Below, piece after piece: positions 42,480 through 51,328 of a stretch of DNA of 64,000 bases (positions are counted from its first letter, which is position 1; each line of letters begins with the position of its first letter). A program made the translations under genes and the position numbers. The stretch comes from Desulfitobacterium hafniense DCB-2 (GTDB lineage: Bacteria; Bacillota; Desulfitobacteriia; Desulfitobacteriales; Desulfitobacteriaceae): NCBI RefSeq assembly GCF_000021925.1, contig NC_011830.1:1512501-1576500 (forward strand). Direction: 5' to 3'. Under the pieces are notes generated by a model. It saw only the letters and a program-made list of their open reading frames with translations. It ran no database searches and was not told the DNA's origin.

Positions 42480-45400
42480 ATGGCAGATGATTTGGAAAAA
42501 CGAATAACAGCTAAAATGGTACTTGATAGCTCAGGTTTTAATAGTAGCATCCAAGGTGTAAATCAGCAGTTAAGGCTTGCTCAATCAGAACTTAAGGCCA
42601 GTTCTGAGCAGCTAGGAGTATTCGGAACAAATACTGAGCGATTAAAAGCGACTACGGAAGGTTTAAGCAGACAGATTGATTTGCAAAGGCAAAAGGTAGA
42701 TATTTATCAATCCAGCATTCAGAAGACCACTGAGAAGCTACAGAACAATATCAAGGCCAGAGATGAGCTTAAAAAGAAACTTGAAGAGGCCACAGCGAAA
42801 TACAATGAAAGCATAAAATTGTACGGCAAAGAATCTGAAGAAGCTAATAAGGCTAAAGAGTCTGTTGATAAGCTAACTGAGGAATATAAGCAAAAACAGA
42901 AACAAGTAGAGAATAATTCTAAAACCATCAATAACTATACTGTCAAAATGAATCAGGCCGAAGAAGGCTTAGCCAAAATGCAAGGCGAACTTCAAAAAAC
43001 CAATGATGAGTTGGCAAAAAGTGAAAACAAGTGGCTCAATGCTGGAAAAGCTTTGGAGGAAACATCCCAGAAGTTAAAAACAACAGGTGAGAGCGTTGGT
43101 AATGTTGGGGGAGTAATTCTCAAGGCTACGGCTCCATTAGTAGGATTGGGAGCGGCATCATTAAAATTTGGGATAGAATTTGAGTCTGCTTTTGCCGGAG
43201 TCAAAAAGACAGTGACTGCGACAGAGGAACAATTAGCTGGATTAAGTCAAGGTATTCGAGACTTATCAAAGCAGATGCCACAAACGGCCAGTGAAATAGC
43301 AGGAGTGGCAGAAGCAGCAGGACAGTTAGGGATTAAAACCGAGAGTATCCTTGGATTTACTAAAACTATGGTGATGCTTGGTGATACAACCAATCTTACA
43401 TCTGAGCAAGCAGCCACTGATTTGGCAAGATTAGCTAATATTACCCAAATGCCGCAAACTCAATTTGATAGGCTAGGGTCAAGCATTGTCGCACTTGGGA
43501 ACACAATGGCAACCACTGAATCTGAGATTGTGTCTATGTCTTTGAGATTAGCGGCACAGGGTAAACAAGTTGGAATGTCAGAAGCTGAAATAGCTGCATT
43601 AGCTGGAACTATGTCCAGTTTAGGTATAGAGGCAGAAGCTGGTGGTACAGCCATGACCACAACACTCAAAAAGATACAGACAGCCGTTGCTGAAGGTGGA
43701 AGCGATCTGAAAGCCTTTGCAGATGTAGCAAGGATGTCTAGTCAAGATTTTGCTAATTTGTTTAATGAAGATGCGGTTTCCGCTTTAGATGCTTTTGTCA
43801 AAGGTCTGGCTGGCTCAAGTGCAGAAGGCAAAAACTTAACAACAATCTTATCTGATTTGGGTATTACTGGAATTCGCGAATCGGATACTTTACTTCGTAT
43901 GGCTGGAGCGTCGGAGTTGTTATCTTCTGCAGTAGAAACCTCTACTCAAGCATGGGAAGAAAATGTTGCCTTAAGCAATGAAGCAGAGCAAAGATATCAG
44001 ACCACAGGGTCCAGGCTTCTAATGCTTAAGAACCAGTTTATTGATGTAGGAATTAAATTAGGAGAAGTTCTAATTCCTTATGTTGAGACAGCTGCCTTAA
44101 AGGTTGGAGAATTTGCCGATTGGTTAGGTCAATTAGATAAAAGTACACTGGACACAACAACTAAAATTGTTGGCTTAACAGTTGCCTTTGGGGGCATTCT
44201 CAAAATCGGTGGTGGAGCCATTAGTACAGTCGGAAGTATTGCAGGGGGCTTAGGCAAATTAAGTACAGCTCTTGGTGGAGCAAAACTTGCTACTGCCGGT
44301 ATAGGTACGGCTGCAAGTGTAGCTGGTGGGGTAAGTGGCTTAGGGGCTTTAACGGCTGGTTTAGGTAGTGCAGCAGTTGCAGTGGCCCCTTTTGTGTTGG
44401 CTGCTGGTGGCATTGCTGCAGTGGGTTATGGCATAAATAAGAGTATGTCACAAGAGGCAGTTCCAGCAGTTGATCTTTTTGCAGATCATGTGGAAATGAC
44501 TGCTGAACAAGTTGAATTAGCAAGTCAAAGCATGGGTGCTGTAGTGGAGACCACAACAACCCAAATCACTGAGGGAACCAAGGAAGCGGTAGGAGCCTAT
44601 TTAGAATTAGATAATCAGGCCACTGAGACCCTATCTAATCTATATATCAATAGCACAACCATAACTTCACAAATTGCTGATGACATGGTTGGTCAATACA
44701 GTTCGATGACATCTCAGATCAAGGTTGGGTTAGATAAACACCATCAACAGCTTCTTTCTGACATGGAACTATTTTTCACTAATTCGCGCACTTTGAGTGA
44801 TGCTGAAGAAAAAGAGGTTCTTGCTAAATTACAAAATGACAATAACGCTAAAAAAGCTGAGATAGACAATTACACCAAACAAATTCAAGAAATTCTCATT
44901 AAAGCCAGTGAGGATAAAAGAGCTTTGACTTTAGAAGAGCAGCAAGAGATCAATGAAATTCAAGAGAAAATGAGAGTCAATGCCGTTAAATCTCTATCTG
45001 ATAGTGAGGTAGAGTCAAAGGTTATCTTGGAACGGTTAAAGGAGTATAGTACAAGAATCACAGCTGAACAAGCATCTGAAGTTATTGCTAATGCTGAACG
45101 GCAGAGAAAAGAGGCGGTAGATAAGGCTGAGCAGCAGTATCAGGAAACTGTTAAAAATATTATCAGGATGAGAGACGAGACAGGGGTAATTAGTGCAGAT
45201 CAAGCGGATAGGCTTATTAAGGATGCAACAAGGCAAAAAAATGAGGGTATTGTTAAGGCCCAGGAATTAAAAGATGGTGTGGTTGAAAAGATTCGTTCAA
45301 TGAATAGAGATATTTTAAATGATATTAATATTACAGATGGCTCTATCAAAAATGGTTGGAATAAGCTAAAAGACTGGTTTGGTAATAATCCTATTACTCG

Positions 45401-45758
45401 TTGGGTTAGGACACAGATGTCAGGAGAAGATAACCTTGATATTGGGCAGAATTGGGCTGGAACAAGCAGTTGGCGTGGGGGTTTAACGACGTTACATGAG
45501 CGGGGCTGGGAAATTTTTGACCTCCCGAAAGGGACAAGGGTTTATCCTCATGAAGCCAGTGTAGAGTTAGTTAATAAAATGGCTCAGAGTTTTGCTAGTC
45601 AAAGTAGGGGAGGGTTCGGTTTAGGTAAAGTTGAGGTAAATCTAAATGTTCATGGTAATCTTGATAAGAGCATTTTGCCACAAGTTGAGAGAGTTTTAGA
45701 AAGTTCATCTCAAAAGATAGTAAAAGAACTTAATAAAATGGGAGTTCGCATAAGATAA
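42480..45758 (+). CDS. Tail tape measure protein of the siphophage
   Basis: A 1092-residue protein: N-terminal coiled coil to about 190, a TP901-type tape measure core domain (about 215-560), hydrophobic Gly/Ala-rich part (about 565-660) and a long helical end that closes in WRGGLTTLHERGWEIFDLPKG. By the usual rule this corresponds to a tail of about 160 nm. ATG 42480 follows AAGGAGGG. It is the last phage gene of the element; distal tail genes that normally follow are absent. Confidence 0.92.
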   Translation: MADDLEKRITAKMVLDSSGFNSSIQGVNQQLRLAQSELKASSEQLGVFGTNTERLKATTEGLSRQIDLQRQKVDIYQSSIQKTTEKLQNNIKARDELKKKLEEATAKYNESIKLYGKESEEANKAKESVDKLTEEYKQKQKQVENNSKTINNYTVKMNQAEEGLAKMQGELQKTNDELAKSENKWLNAGKALEETSQKLKTTGESVGNVGGVILKATAPLVGLGAASLKFGIEFESAFAGVKKTVTATEEQLAGLSQGIRDLSKQMPQTASEIAGVAEAAGQLGIKTESILGFTKTMVMLGDTTNLTSEQAATDLARLANITQMPQTQFDRLGSSIVALGNTMATTESEIVSMSLRLAAQGKQVGMSEAEIAALAGTMSSLGIEAEAGGTAMTTTLKKIQTAVAEGGSDLKAFADVARMSSQDFANLFNEDAVSALDAFVKGLAGSSAEGKNLTTILSDLGITGIRESDTLLRMAGASELLSSAVETSTQAWEENVALSNEAEQRYQTTGSRLLMLKNQFIDVGIKLGEVLIPYVETAALKVGEFADWLGQLDKSTLDTTTKIVGLTVAFGGILKIGGGAISTVGSIAGGLGKLSTALGGAKLATAGIGTAASVAGGVSGLGALTAGLGSAAVAVAPFVLAAGGIAAVGYGINKSMSQEAVPAVDLFADHVEMTAEQVELASQSMGAVVETTTTQITEGTKEAVGAYLELDNQATETLSNLYINSTTITSQIADDMVGQYSSMTSQIKVGLDKHHQQLLSDMELFFTNSRTLSDAEEKEVLAKLQNDNNAKKAEIDNYTKQIQEILIKASEDKRALTLEEQQEINEIQEKMRVNAVKSLSDSEVESKVILERLKEYSTRITAEQASEVIANAERQRKEAVDKAEQQYQETVKNIIRMRDETGVISADQADRLIKDATRQKNEGIVKAQELKDGVVEKIRSMNRDILNDINITDGSIKNGWNKLKDWFGNNPITRWVRTQMSGEDNLDIGQNWAGTSSWRGGLTTLHERGWEIFDLPKGTRVYPHEASVELVNKMAQSFASQSRGGFGLGKVEVNLNVHGNLDKSILPQVERVLESSSQKIVKELNKMGVRIR

Positions 45759-45767
45759 CTTCGTTAA

Positions 45768-45800
45768 GGGAGTAGGATAAATAGATTTCTGCTCCCTTTA
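45768..45800 (+). terminator. Terminator after the tape measure gene
   Basis: AGGGAGTAG pairs with CTGCTCCCT (one G-U), followed by TTATATT. The remaining 180 bases to the att site show no gene, only short T-rich stretches and a CTCAATTGAG palindrome. Confidence 0.5.
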
Positions 45801-45980
45801 TATTAAAGGCGGTGACAAAGAGCGGAAGGGATGTATAGTCTTTTTTTGCAATTATTATTGATTCCATTGGAGGAAATAGCTTGCTTACTCAATTGAGTTG
45901 AGCATCAAAATATGGTAACATGAGTACAGTAAAAAGATAACTTCAAAACCGTCAAATACAAAACTTCTTGACCACCTGCT

Positions 45981-46119
45981 ATGACGGCGGACTGGGTAAG
46001 ACTTCCCTACGATCTGATGGAGAAGATCTCCACCCGCATTGTCAACGAAGTGAAGGGTGTCAATAGGGTAGTGTATGACATTACCTCAAAACCCCCTGGG
46101 ACCATTGAGTGGGAGTAAG
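45981..46119 (+). repeat. Right attachment repeat (original guaA 3' end)
   Basis: Encodes the last 46 residues of GuaA, with one residue different from the active gene (Val for Ala), and is directly followed by a strong terminator, which marks it as the chromosomal guaA end that the element pushed away. Confidence 0.92.
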
Positions 46120-46127
46120 AATGGAAA

Positions 46128-46170
46128 AGCCGGAAACCCGTATGAATAAAGGGTTGCCGGCTCTTTTTTT
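46128..46170 (+). terminator. Displaced original guaA terminator
   Basis: AGCCGGAAACCC (46128-46139) pairs with GGGTTGCCGGCT (46151-46162), with one mismatch, followed by CTTTTTTT, nine bases behind the guaA-end stop codon. Confidence 0.85.
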
Positions 46171-46615
46171 GTCCTTGGCTCTACTTGGCTCTATAGGGCT
46201 TAAGCCTTTAAATCATGGAAAATACGCTTGGCCTGCAGGCTCTCGGCGAGCGTTTGGATATGGGGAATCCGCTATTATACTATGAGGGTAAATGAATAGG
46301 ATAGAGCGATAGTGCAAAGCAGCCCTGTATTCTGGACGGAGAAGGCACGGTATTCGACCAGGGGAAGGTATGGTCACTCAGGCGAAGGAAGAGATTGACT
46401 AATAAATAAAATAATAATAAGATTTGTCACATTTGAGACCTTGGCCTCATATCCTATGAGTAAGTCACCTAAAAGGATGAGCGGCCATGACCATGAACTG
46501 CGTTTTCCTGATTAAGGCAGGAACCGTGGCGGAGGATAGGATGAAACCGATTGCCGTCTGGTGGAGGCCAGAGGTCTGATTCCTTATGGAAAATGGTTCC
46601 CACTGCCAGTCTCGG

Positions 46616-46641
46616 CAGATTGGCAAGCGCTTGCCAATCTG
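46616..46641. repeat. Perfect 26-bp palindrome
   Basis: CAGATTGGCAAGC followed immediately by its complement; no spacer and no T-run, so it is not a terminator. It could be an operator or a recombination site. Confidence 0.8.
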
Positions 46642-46701
46642 AAGATAAAGAAATTGGTTTAGCTAAGACAAAATACAGCTTAACACCCTCTTATCCCATC
46701 T

Positions 46702-46739
46702 GCTTTTGATCGATATTAGTCGATATCATGATCAAAAGC
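46702..46739. repeat. Inverted repeat GCTTTTGATC
   Basis: GCTTTTGATC (46702-46711) and GATCAAAAGC (46730-46739) are perfect complements around an 18-base spacer that has internal CGATAT symmetry. Possibly a regulator-binding site. Confidence 0.5.
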
Positions 46740-46924
46740 TTGTAATGGTTTCTTGTAATGGTTTGTTGAAGGGTATCAGTTTGTGATTCAGCCGGTGTTG
46801 GTTTTTTGTAAGAGTCTTTAGCCGGTTCATGGCACTGATCCCAGGTTTGAACAGATCCGATACAAGGATGAGACGATTGGGATTTTTGGGGAACTACTAC
46901 GAAAATTGAACTTATAGACCCGAA

Positions 46925-46972
46925 TGAAAAAGCGGTTAGGACTTCATGCTAATGAAATCTTAACCGCTTAAA
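46925..46972 (-). terminator. Terminator of the metallopeptidase gene
   Basis: AAGCGGTTA and TAACCGCTT (46961-46969) begin an 18-bp stem with two G-U pairs; on the minus strand it is followed by TTTTTC. Confidence 0.85.
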
Positions 46973-46992
46973 TTTTTGTAATTATCATGTAA

Positions 46993-48078
46993 TTATTTGA
47001 GGTACAGAACCGGAGAAGGCATCAGGAAGAAGTAGTCCTCAGGACGACTTAGATCAATCTGTATGTTATTGGATACGGCATTGCCGCTTTGGTCCATAAC
47101 AATAAGCTTGACCAGGATGTCCTCAATACGGTCCTCCCTTAATTGTCTTCTGCTGAGTGAGGATTTATAACAATTGTTTTCCTTGGTGATACTCATCAGA
47201 TATTTGACGGTAGAATCTTCAGTAGGGTGAGTTACCCCCACCATAGAGTAAATGAGAGGTTCCCTGGAATCATCTGTGGCTTCATCCCATTGGAAAAAGA
47301 GTCCTTCGGAAGTTACCTCGGTGAGTTGAAGCAAGGGCATACTGGGGGCATCCCGATCTTCTTTACCCTTAAGTCCGGAAAGATTAACAAAATAATCATA
47401 GAGCCCGGGAACTTCCCAGGCCAGGGGCAGATGAGCGTTTTCCTGGGGGGTATACTGATAGGAACGGATCCGGGTTAAATTTGGACTGCCAAAAAGTTGT
47501 ACATAGTCTTCGGCAGCAATTTCCACGGCTGACCAGCAGTGGTCACCGTTGTCGATTTCTGTATAGTGGTTGAGATTGCGGATTTTTGCGTATTCAGAAT
47601 CAAGATAATTATTGGATATGCCTTCTTTTTTATTCAGATAATAATAGAGAAAATGGTGCCCGTATTCATGAGAGAGGGTATTGAGGACATAGGGATTATC
47701 ATCCCCCACGCCAAAAAGATCAATATAGCGCCCTGGAGCAATCTGGTCTCTAAACCACTCCCCGTGCCACATGCCTACGGTATTCGTCCCTCTGGGATAA
47801 TCAGGGTAGAGATTGATGTGGGATAAATAAGCGATTTCCTCCCCTATGGTATTCTTCGCAAATTCATCATAGATTTCTTTGAGCTTGTCCAGGTCATAAC
47901 CGGGTACGTAGCTGCGAATCTCCACACCATGGGTGCCTTTATAGGTTAGGAGAGGGGCCTCGGAATTAGCCTGGAGAGCGGAGGCACTGACTGCAAAGTG
48001 GTTTCCTCCCAGCAAAGTGATGCATACCAAGAAAAGTGTAATGACTAAGGTTCTGCTTTTTTTGTTCAAGTGAATCAT
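46993..48078 (-). CDS. Secreted zinc metallopeptidase-like protein
   Basis: A 361-residue exported protein with a signal peptide (about residues 1-33, cleavage near VSASA). The zinc motif HEYGHH is at 137-142, and an acidic candidate third ligand lies in VEIAAEDY (Glu186 or Glu190), the gluzincin arrangement. The C-terminal 110 residues form a beta-rich fibronectin-like part with FFQWDEATDDSREPLIYS. No substrate can be predicted. Single gene with its own terminator; ATG 48078 after GAGAGGATG. Confidence 0.75.
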   Translation of the reverse strand: MIHLNKKSRTLVITLFLVCITLLGGNHFAVSASALQANSEAPLLTYKGTHGVEIRSYVPGYDLDKLKEIYDEFAKNTIGEEIAYLSHINLYPDYPRGTNTVGMWHGEWFRDQIAPGRYIDLFGVGDDNPYVLNTLSHEYGHHFLYYYLNKKEGISNNYLDSEYAKIRNLNHYTEIDNGDHCWSAVEIAAEDYVQLFGSPNLTRIRSYQYTPQENAHLPLAWEVPGLYDYFVNLSGLKGKEDRDAPSMPLLQLTEVTSEGLFFQWDEATDDSREPLIYSMVGVTHPTEDSTVKYLMSITKENNCYKSSLSRRQLREDRIEDILVKLIVMDQSGNAVSNNIQIDLSRPEDYFFLMPSPVLYLK

Positions 48079-48270
48079 CCTCTCTAGTTAATATATTCAC
48101 AATAAATGAAGAGAATCCTCTTTCTTATACAGAATCTTAGAAGTTTTTTATCTTTTATGAAGGTAAAATTATTCTGGGAGAGTAATTTGAGGGCACTTGG
48201 CGAAAAATGAATTTTTTGGAAGGGCATTTTGTTGTGCTTTTGTAGGTTTTCCTTAGAAAGATTGCATAGA

Positions 48271-49128
48271 ATGGAGCAGAGTGACAAAAGAAGAGACAGT
48301 ATTATGACAAATAGGAGCGAGGCTATGGATGAACTAATCCGCATGGAGAAGGAGAAAAGCCAAATCAGAAAACTTCGGGAGAAATACCAAGGAATAGAGA
48401 GGCCCGGGGTGTCCATCATCTTACCCACTTCTAAGCCAAAGTATTTACAGAATATCTATGCTAACCTTCAGCGCATACACTATCCGAAGGTCGAATACAT
48501 CGTGATTATCAACACCTCCCGCGCCCGGCCTGAGATCTATTATGAGAAGTTAAAGGATTTGGCAGAGATCCGGTTTTTAGTTTTAAACGAGAGCTACACT
48601 CTGGGGGATTGTCTTAATTATGGTATCGACATGGCCAAGTATGATTATATCGGGAAAATGGATGACGATGACTATTATGGAGCCTTTTTCTTAGAGGATC
48701 TGATGCTGGCTTTCCAATATACCAATGCACAGATTGTGGGTAAAGGGGTCCATTTTGTTTATTTTGAGTCCAATTTTGCCTTAGGGATCCGCTTGCCTAC
48801 CGCCGTTCCCTACTCCCTTGAGGAAGGAGTGTTTTTTGAAAACCGTTATACAAGGGGACCGTCCTTGTCGGGGGGGACCTTTATGATCAAGAGAGAGGTT
48901 TTCGGGAAGGTGAGGTTTCCCTCCGTCAACTTAGGGGAGGATGTGAAATTTCTTCAGGAGTGCACGAGACGGAATATCTTGATCTATGGAGCGGATCGCT
49001 ATAATTATGTTTACATGCGTCATGGGGATCGCATGGATCATACCTGGAGTGTAAACTCTGACTTTGTTTACCGGCAAGCTCATATTTTACAGCAGGGGGG
49101 AGATTTTCTACCGATGATTACAGTATGA
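48271..49128 (+). CDS. Family 2 glycosyltransferase (GT-A fold)
   Basis: About 285 residues. The GT-A core begins PGVSIILPTSKP and carries the acidic metal-binding motif GKMDDDDYYG; a conserved ED appears in NLGEDVKFLQ. It should transfer a sugar from a nucleotide sugar to an unknown acceptor in the cytoplasm. There is no membrane segment. The start is unsure: ATG 48271 or ATG 48304, neither with a strong ribosome binding site. It stands alone and ends at a bidirectional hairpin. Confidence 0.75.
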   Translation: MEQSDKRRDSIMTNRSEAMDELIRMEKEKSQIRKLREKYQGIERPGVSIILPTSKPKYLQNIYANLQRIHYPKVEYIVIINTSRARPEIYYEKLKDLAEIRFLVLNESYTLGDCLNYGIDMAKYDYIGKMDDDDYYGAFFLEDLMLAFQYTNAQIVGKGVHFVYFESNFALGIRLPTAVPYSLEEGVFFENRYTRGPSLSGGTFMIKREVFGKVRFPSVNLGEDVKFLQECTRRNILIYGADRYNYVYMRHGDRMDHTWSVNSDFVYRQAHILQQGGDFLPMITV

Positions 49129-49142
49129 ACGAGGAAATTTTA

Positions 49143-49176
49143 GGGCTCCTTAACACGGATTGTGTAAGGAGCCCTT
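49143..49176. terminator. Hairpin between convergent genes
   Basis: GGGCTCCTTA and TAAGGAGCCC are perfect complements with ACAC/GTGT pairs inside, followed by TTTGGTTTATT. It serves the genes on both sides. Confidence 0.8.
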
Positions 49177-49180
49177 TGGT

Positions 49181-50620
49181 TTATTCTGTGGGGTGGATCT
49201 GCTGCATGGCCACAAGCTGGGTCCGGATAATGAGGTCCAGGGAGTTGGGGGTGGGAACGGACTTGCCAATGACTTCGGATTGAGTAAAGATCCTTAAGTT
49301 GAAATTCTGTTTGATTCGAGATGGAGTAAGATGGGTTTCTACAGCAGAGAGCACATGGTGGATAGCATCCTTTAGCTCGTGAAGCTGGTTTTGCTCATCT
49401 CGATAAATAATTTTATAAGGAATCCGCAGGGAAAAGGTGAGATGATGATAATTAGGCCGAAGTGGAATGGGGAGGATACTGATGGAATGATGTTTGACTT
49501 CGGCCTCCTCAAAGATTAATCCTTCGGCAATAGCTGCGGGTATGGGGAACTGGTGATGAATGGTAAGGTCAAAGGGCTTAGGCGGTTTAAAATAGAGCTT
49601 TTCCGTGACAAAGGAATAGGGCCTTTGAGTGTTGCAGGGGAGGACCTCAGATAGAAGCAATTGACGATGGCTCTCACTTATGGCAACCCCTTGACGGGTT
49701 TGGACTGAGAGCGGGGCATAGAGAGTGCTGATGATTGCCTTGGTTTCAGTATCGATCAGAGTAAGCTGGCAACCATTGGTTACCCAGAGTTGGGAACCCT
49801 CCGGAGTCAGGGTAAGCTCACGAGGAGCAGATAGTGACGGTATGGTTGCAAGTACCTGATGTTCGTAGGTGGAGATAATGCTGATGGAATCGGAATCATG
49901 GTTCGTAACGTAAGCGAGGGGCCGACTGGGATGGAGCGCAATCCGCTGGGGATTCCGGCCTACCGGGATTGAGGCGACTTCCCCCCGCAGGCCAAGGTCG
50001 ACTACGGAAACCCGATTTTCAGGGGATAGAATGAGGTAGAGGAGGGTACCGTCAGGAGATAAGGCCAGGCCTACGGGGGATAAAGCTAGGTCTGGGGAAG
50101 ATAAAGGAGAATTCTTTGGGTAATCCTTGAGATGAAAAGTGTCCGCAGCTTGATGATGCTCTGTGTCGATGATGGAAATGGAACAGCCAGCCTGGTGGGA
50201 TACATAAAGCTTTTTGCCATCACGGGATAGAGCAAGGCCGCTGGGGTATAAATTTAAGGGAATGGTATTTATCACTTCATCTTTATGCAGATCGATAACC
50301 GAGATGATCTGCTCTTCAGTGCCGGCAACATACCCCTTGGCACCCGCAGAATCGATTACCAGAGCTTGAGGGTTTTTTCCGACGGGGATGGTCCTTTTTA
50401 CAATGAAGGAGTCACAATCAATTACGGAAAGGGTAGCACTTCCGCGATTGGGGACATAAAGTTTTTTACCTTCCGGAAAGCAGGTTAAGTATCCGGGGCC
50501 GATCCCCACGGGAATCATCCCGAGGAGCTTTTCTGATTCCATATGATAGACAGCAATATCACCCGGCAACGAGGAGTCAATTGCCGGCATACTCACCCAA
50601 GCGAGCAAACTGTGAGTCAA
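49181..50620 (-). CDS. YVTN-family beta-propeller protein
   Basis: A 479-residue protein of which residues about 20-330 are seven or so repeats of about 42 residues (for example LYVPNRGSATLSVIDC, ALVIDSAGAKGYVAGT, LYVSHQAGCSISIID, AYVTNHDSDSISIIS), the 40-residue YVTN propeller. The last 140 residues form a different, unrecognised domain with long beta strands. No signal peptide is evident at the start. Propellers of this type bind partners or ligands; some are surface-layer associated. Confidence 0.82.
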   Translation of the reverse strand: MTHSLLAWVSMPAIDSSLPGDIAVYHMESEKLLGMIPVGIGPGYLTCFPEGKKLYVPNRGSATLSVIDCDSFIVKRTIPVGKNPQALVIDSAGAKGYVAGTEEQIISVIDLHKDEVINTIPLNLYPSGLALSRDGKKLYVSHQAGCSISIIDTEHHQAADTFHLKDYPKNSPLSSPDLALSPVGLALSPDGTLLYLILSPENRVSVVDLGLRGEVASIPVGRNPQRIALHPSRPLAYVTNHDSDSISIISTYEHQVLATIPSLSAPRELTLTPEGSQLWVTNGCQLTLIDTETKAIISTLYAPLSVQTRQGVAISESHRQLLLSEVLPCNTQRPYSFVTEKLYFKPPKPFDLTIHHQFPIPAAIAEGLIFEEAEVKHHSISILPIPLRPNYHHLTFSLRIPYKIIYRDEQNQLHELKDAIHHVLSAVETHLTPSRIKQNFNLRIFTQSEVIGKSVPTPNSLDLIIRTQLVAMQQIHPTE

Positions 50621-50815
50621 ATTTTTCGGCCTCCTTTAACACTGTGGTTCAATTTTAGGCACTCTAACTTTTTAAGGATTCCTTTCTCAAGGTTCTTTTT
50701 CTCAGGATTCCAATAAGGCTCCGGTTGATCCTGTAGTATTCTATTCTTAAGATTTTAAGAAGCTACAGATCGAAGAGGATATTTACAGGCGGAAAGGGCA
50801 GGGAGTTCCTGTAAA
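50621..50815. other. Divergent intergenic region
   Basis: Nothing recognisable between the propeller gene start and the PurBox-like sites. Confidence 0.5.
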
Positions 50816-50859
50816 AAAGTCGAACGATTTTGTTTAAAAACAATAAAATGTTCGAAAAA
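50816..50859. promoter_or_regulatory. Pair of inverted PurBox-like sites (PurR)
   Basis: CGAACGATT at 50821 and, on the other strand, CGAACATTTT with core 50854-50850 are arranged as an inverted pair, about 18 bp apart if 13-bp boxes are assumed. They resemble the Bacillus PurBox core CGAAC and lie directly before the promoter -35. Confidence 0.55.
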
Positions 50860-50862
50860 GTG

Positions 50863-50891
50863 TTGACCGATGAATTAAGAAACGGTACAAT
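50863..50891 (+). promoter_or_regulatory. Promoter of the purine operon
   Basis: TTGACC (50863-50868), 17 bases, TACAAT (50886-50891). Transcription would start near 50898, 45 bases before the first aptamer. Confidence 0.82.
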
Positions 50892-50941
50892 TATTCCAGA
50901 AGATAGCTACTGCAAAGCAAACAAAAAATTTAAATAGGGCG

Positions 50942-51008
50942 TTCATATAATCGCGGAGATAGGGTCCGCAAGTTTCTACCGGGCTGCCGTAAATGGCCTG
51001 ACTATGAG
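50942..51008 (+). ncRNA. Guanine riboswitch aptamer (purine riboswitch)
   Basis: The conserved elements are all present: TTCATATAATC, GTTTCTACC, GCCGTAAA and GACTATGAG, with P1 formed by TTCATA (50942-50947) and TATGAG (51003-51008). The base that decides the ligand is C at 51002, so guanine or hypoxanthine rather than adenine is expected. It lies in the leader of the purine operon and should turn expression off when guanine is plentiful. Confidence 0.92.
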
Positions 51009-51009
51009 C

Positions 51010-51225
51010 GAAACTGTGCCCAGGGTATTGCCCGAGGGCACAGGTCTGACGGTTGCCTGCTAAGGTGGATTCTTTAAGGAATGGACCTTGGTCTGCTGTC
51101 GGATCACACCCATGGGACAAAGGAAGCATATTTCCTATGTCCAGGACGTTTCGTCACTTGCACCCGCTCAAGAGTGGAGCCTGGTGGCGGATAGTCGTGG
51201 AGACAAGCCCAGGCGGGTAGGTTTC
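51010..51225 (+). ncRNA. Probable PRPP riboswitch (ykkC-related), in tandem
   Basis: It begins two bases behind the guanine aptamer. The 3' part has AAGCCCAGGCGGGTAGG (51205-51221), which matches the 3' end of known PRPP riboswitches, and P1 can form between GAAAC (51010-51014) and GTTTC (51221-51225). The 5' part (CCAGGGTATTGC, GGTCTGACGGTTGCC) fits less well and the third helix is much longer than in the reference RNAs. PRPP binding would stabilise P1 and hinder the overlapping terminator. Confidence 0.6.
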
Positions 51226-51266
51226 ACTCTTTTTAAGCAAGGTGGAATCTACCTGTCTTTTTTTCA
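51216..51266 (+). terminator. Regulated terminator before purL
   Basis: GGTAGGTTTCAC (51216-51227) pairs with GTGGAATCTACC (51242-51253) including G-U pairs, followed by seven T (51258-51264). The 5' strand overlaps the 3' strand of the PRPP aptamer P1, so aptamer and terminator exclude each other. Confidence 0.85.
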
Positions 51267-51328
51267 CTAATGATTGTTTCATTGGTTAGTGGGTAATAGC
51301 TAAGAAGACATTGAACAGGGAGGGTATC

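Larger units (their letters stand above)
23616..46093. mobile_element. Integrated prophage remnant in the 3' end of guaA
   Basis: A 22.4 kb element between two guaA-end repeats. Left part: integrase, toxin-antitoxin pairs, partition-like fragments, two insertion sequences, an interrupted membrane-protein gene, HicAB. Right part: HNH nuclease, terminase, portal, protease, capsid, connectors, tail tube, chaperone, tape measure of an HK97-like siphophage. Missing: repressor, replication, tail tip, fibres, holin, endolysin. It is visibly more A+T-rich than its flanks. Confidence 0.9.
46171..46924. other. Intergenic region with inverted repeats, no gene
   Basis: No convincing coding frame; a 28-codon frame near 46495 has no ribosome binding site support. 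It holds a perfect 26-bp palindrome and a 10-bp inverted repeat, listed next, and TTGTAATGGTTT twice (46738-46765). Confidence 0.5.

Noticed and set aside
46495..46580. A 28-codon frame and possible riboswitch-like segment
   Set aside because: No ribosome binding site support, no downstream plus-strand gene, and none of the riboswitch core motifs I know can be matched.
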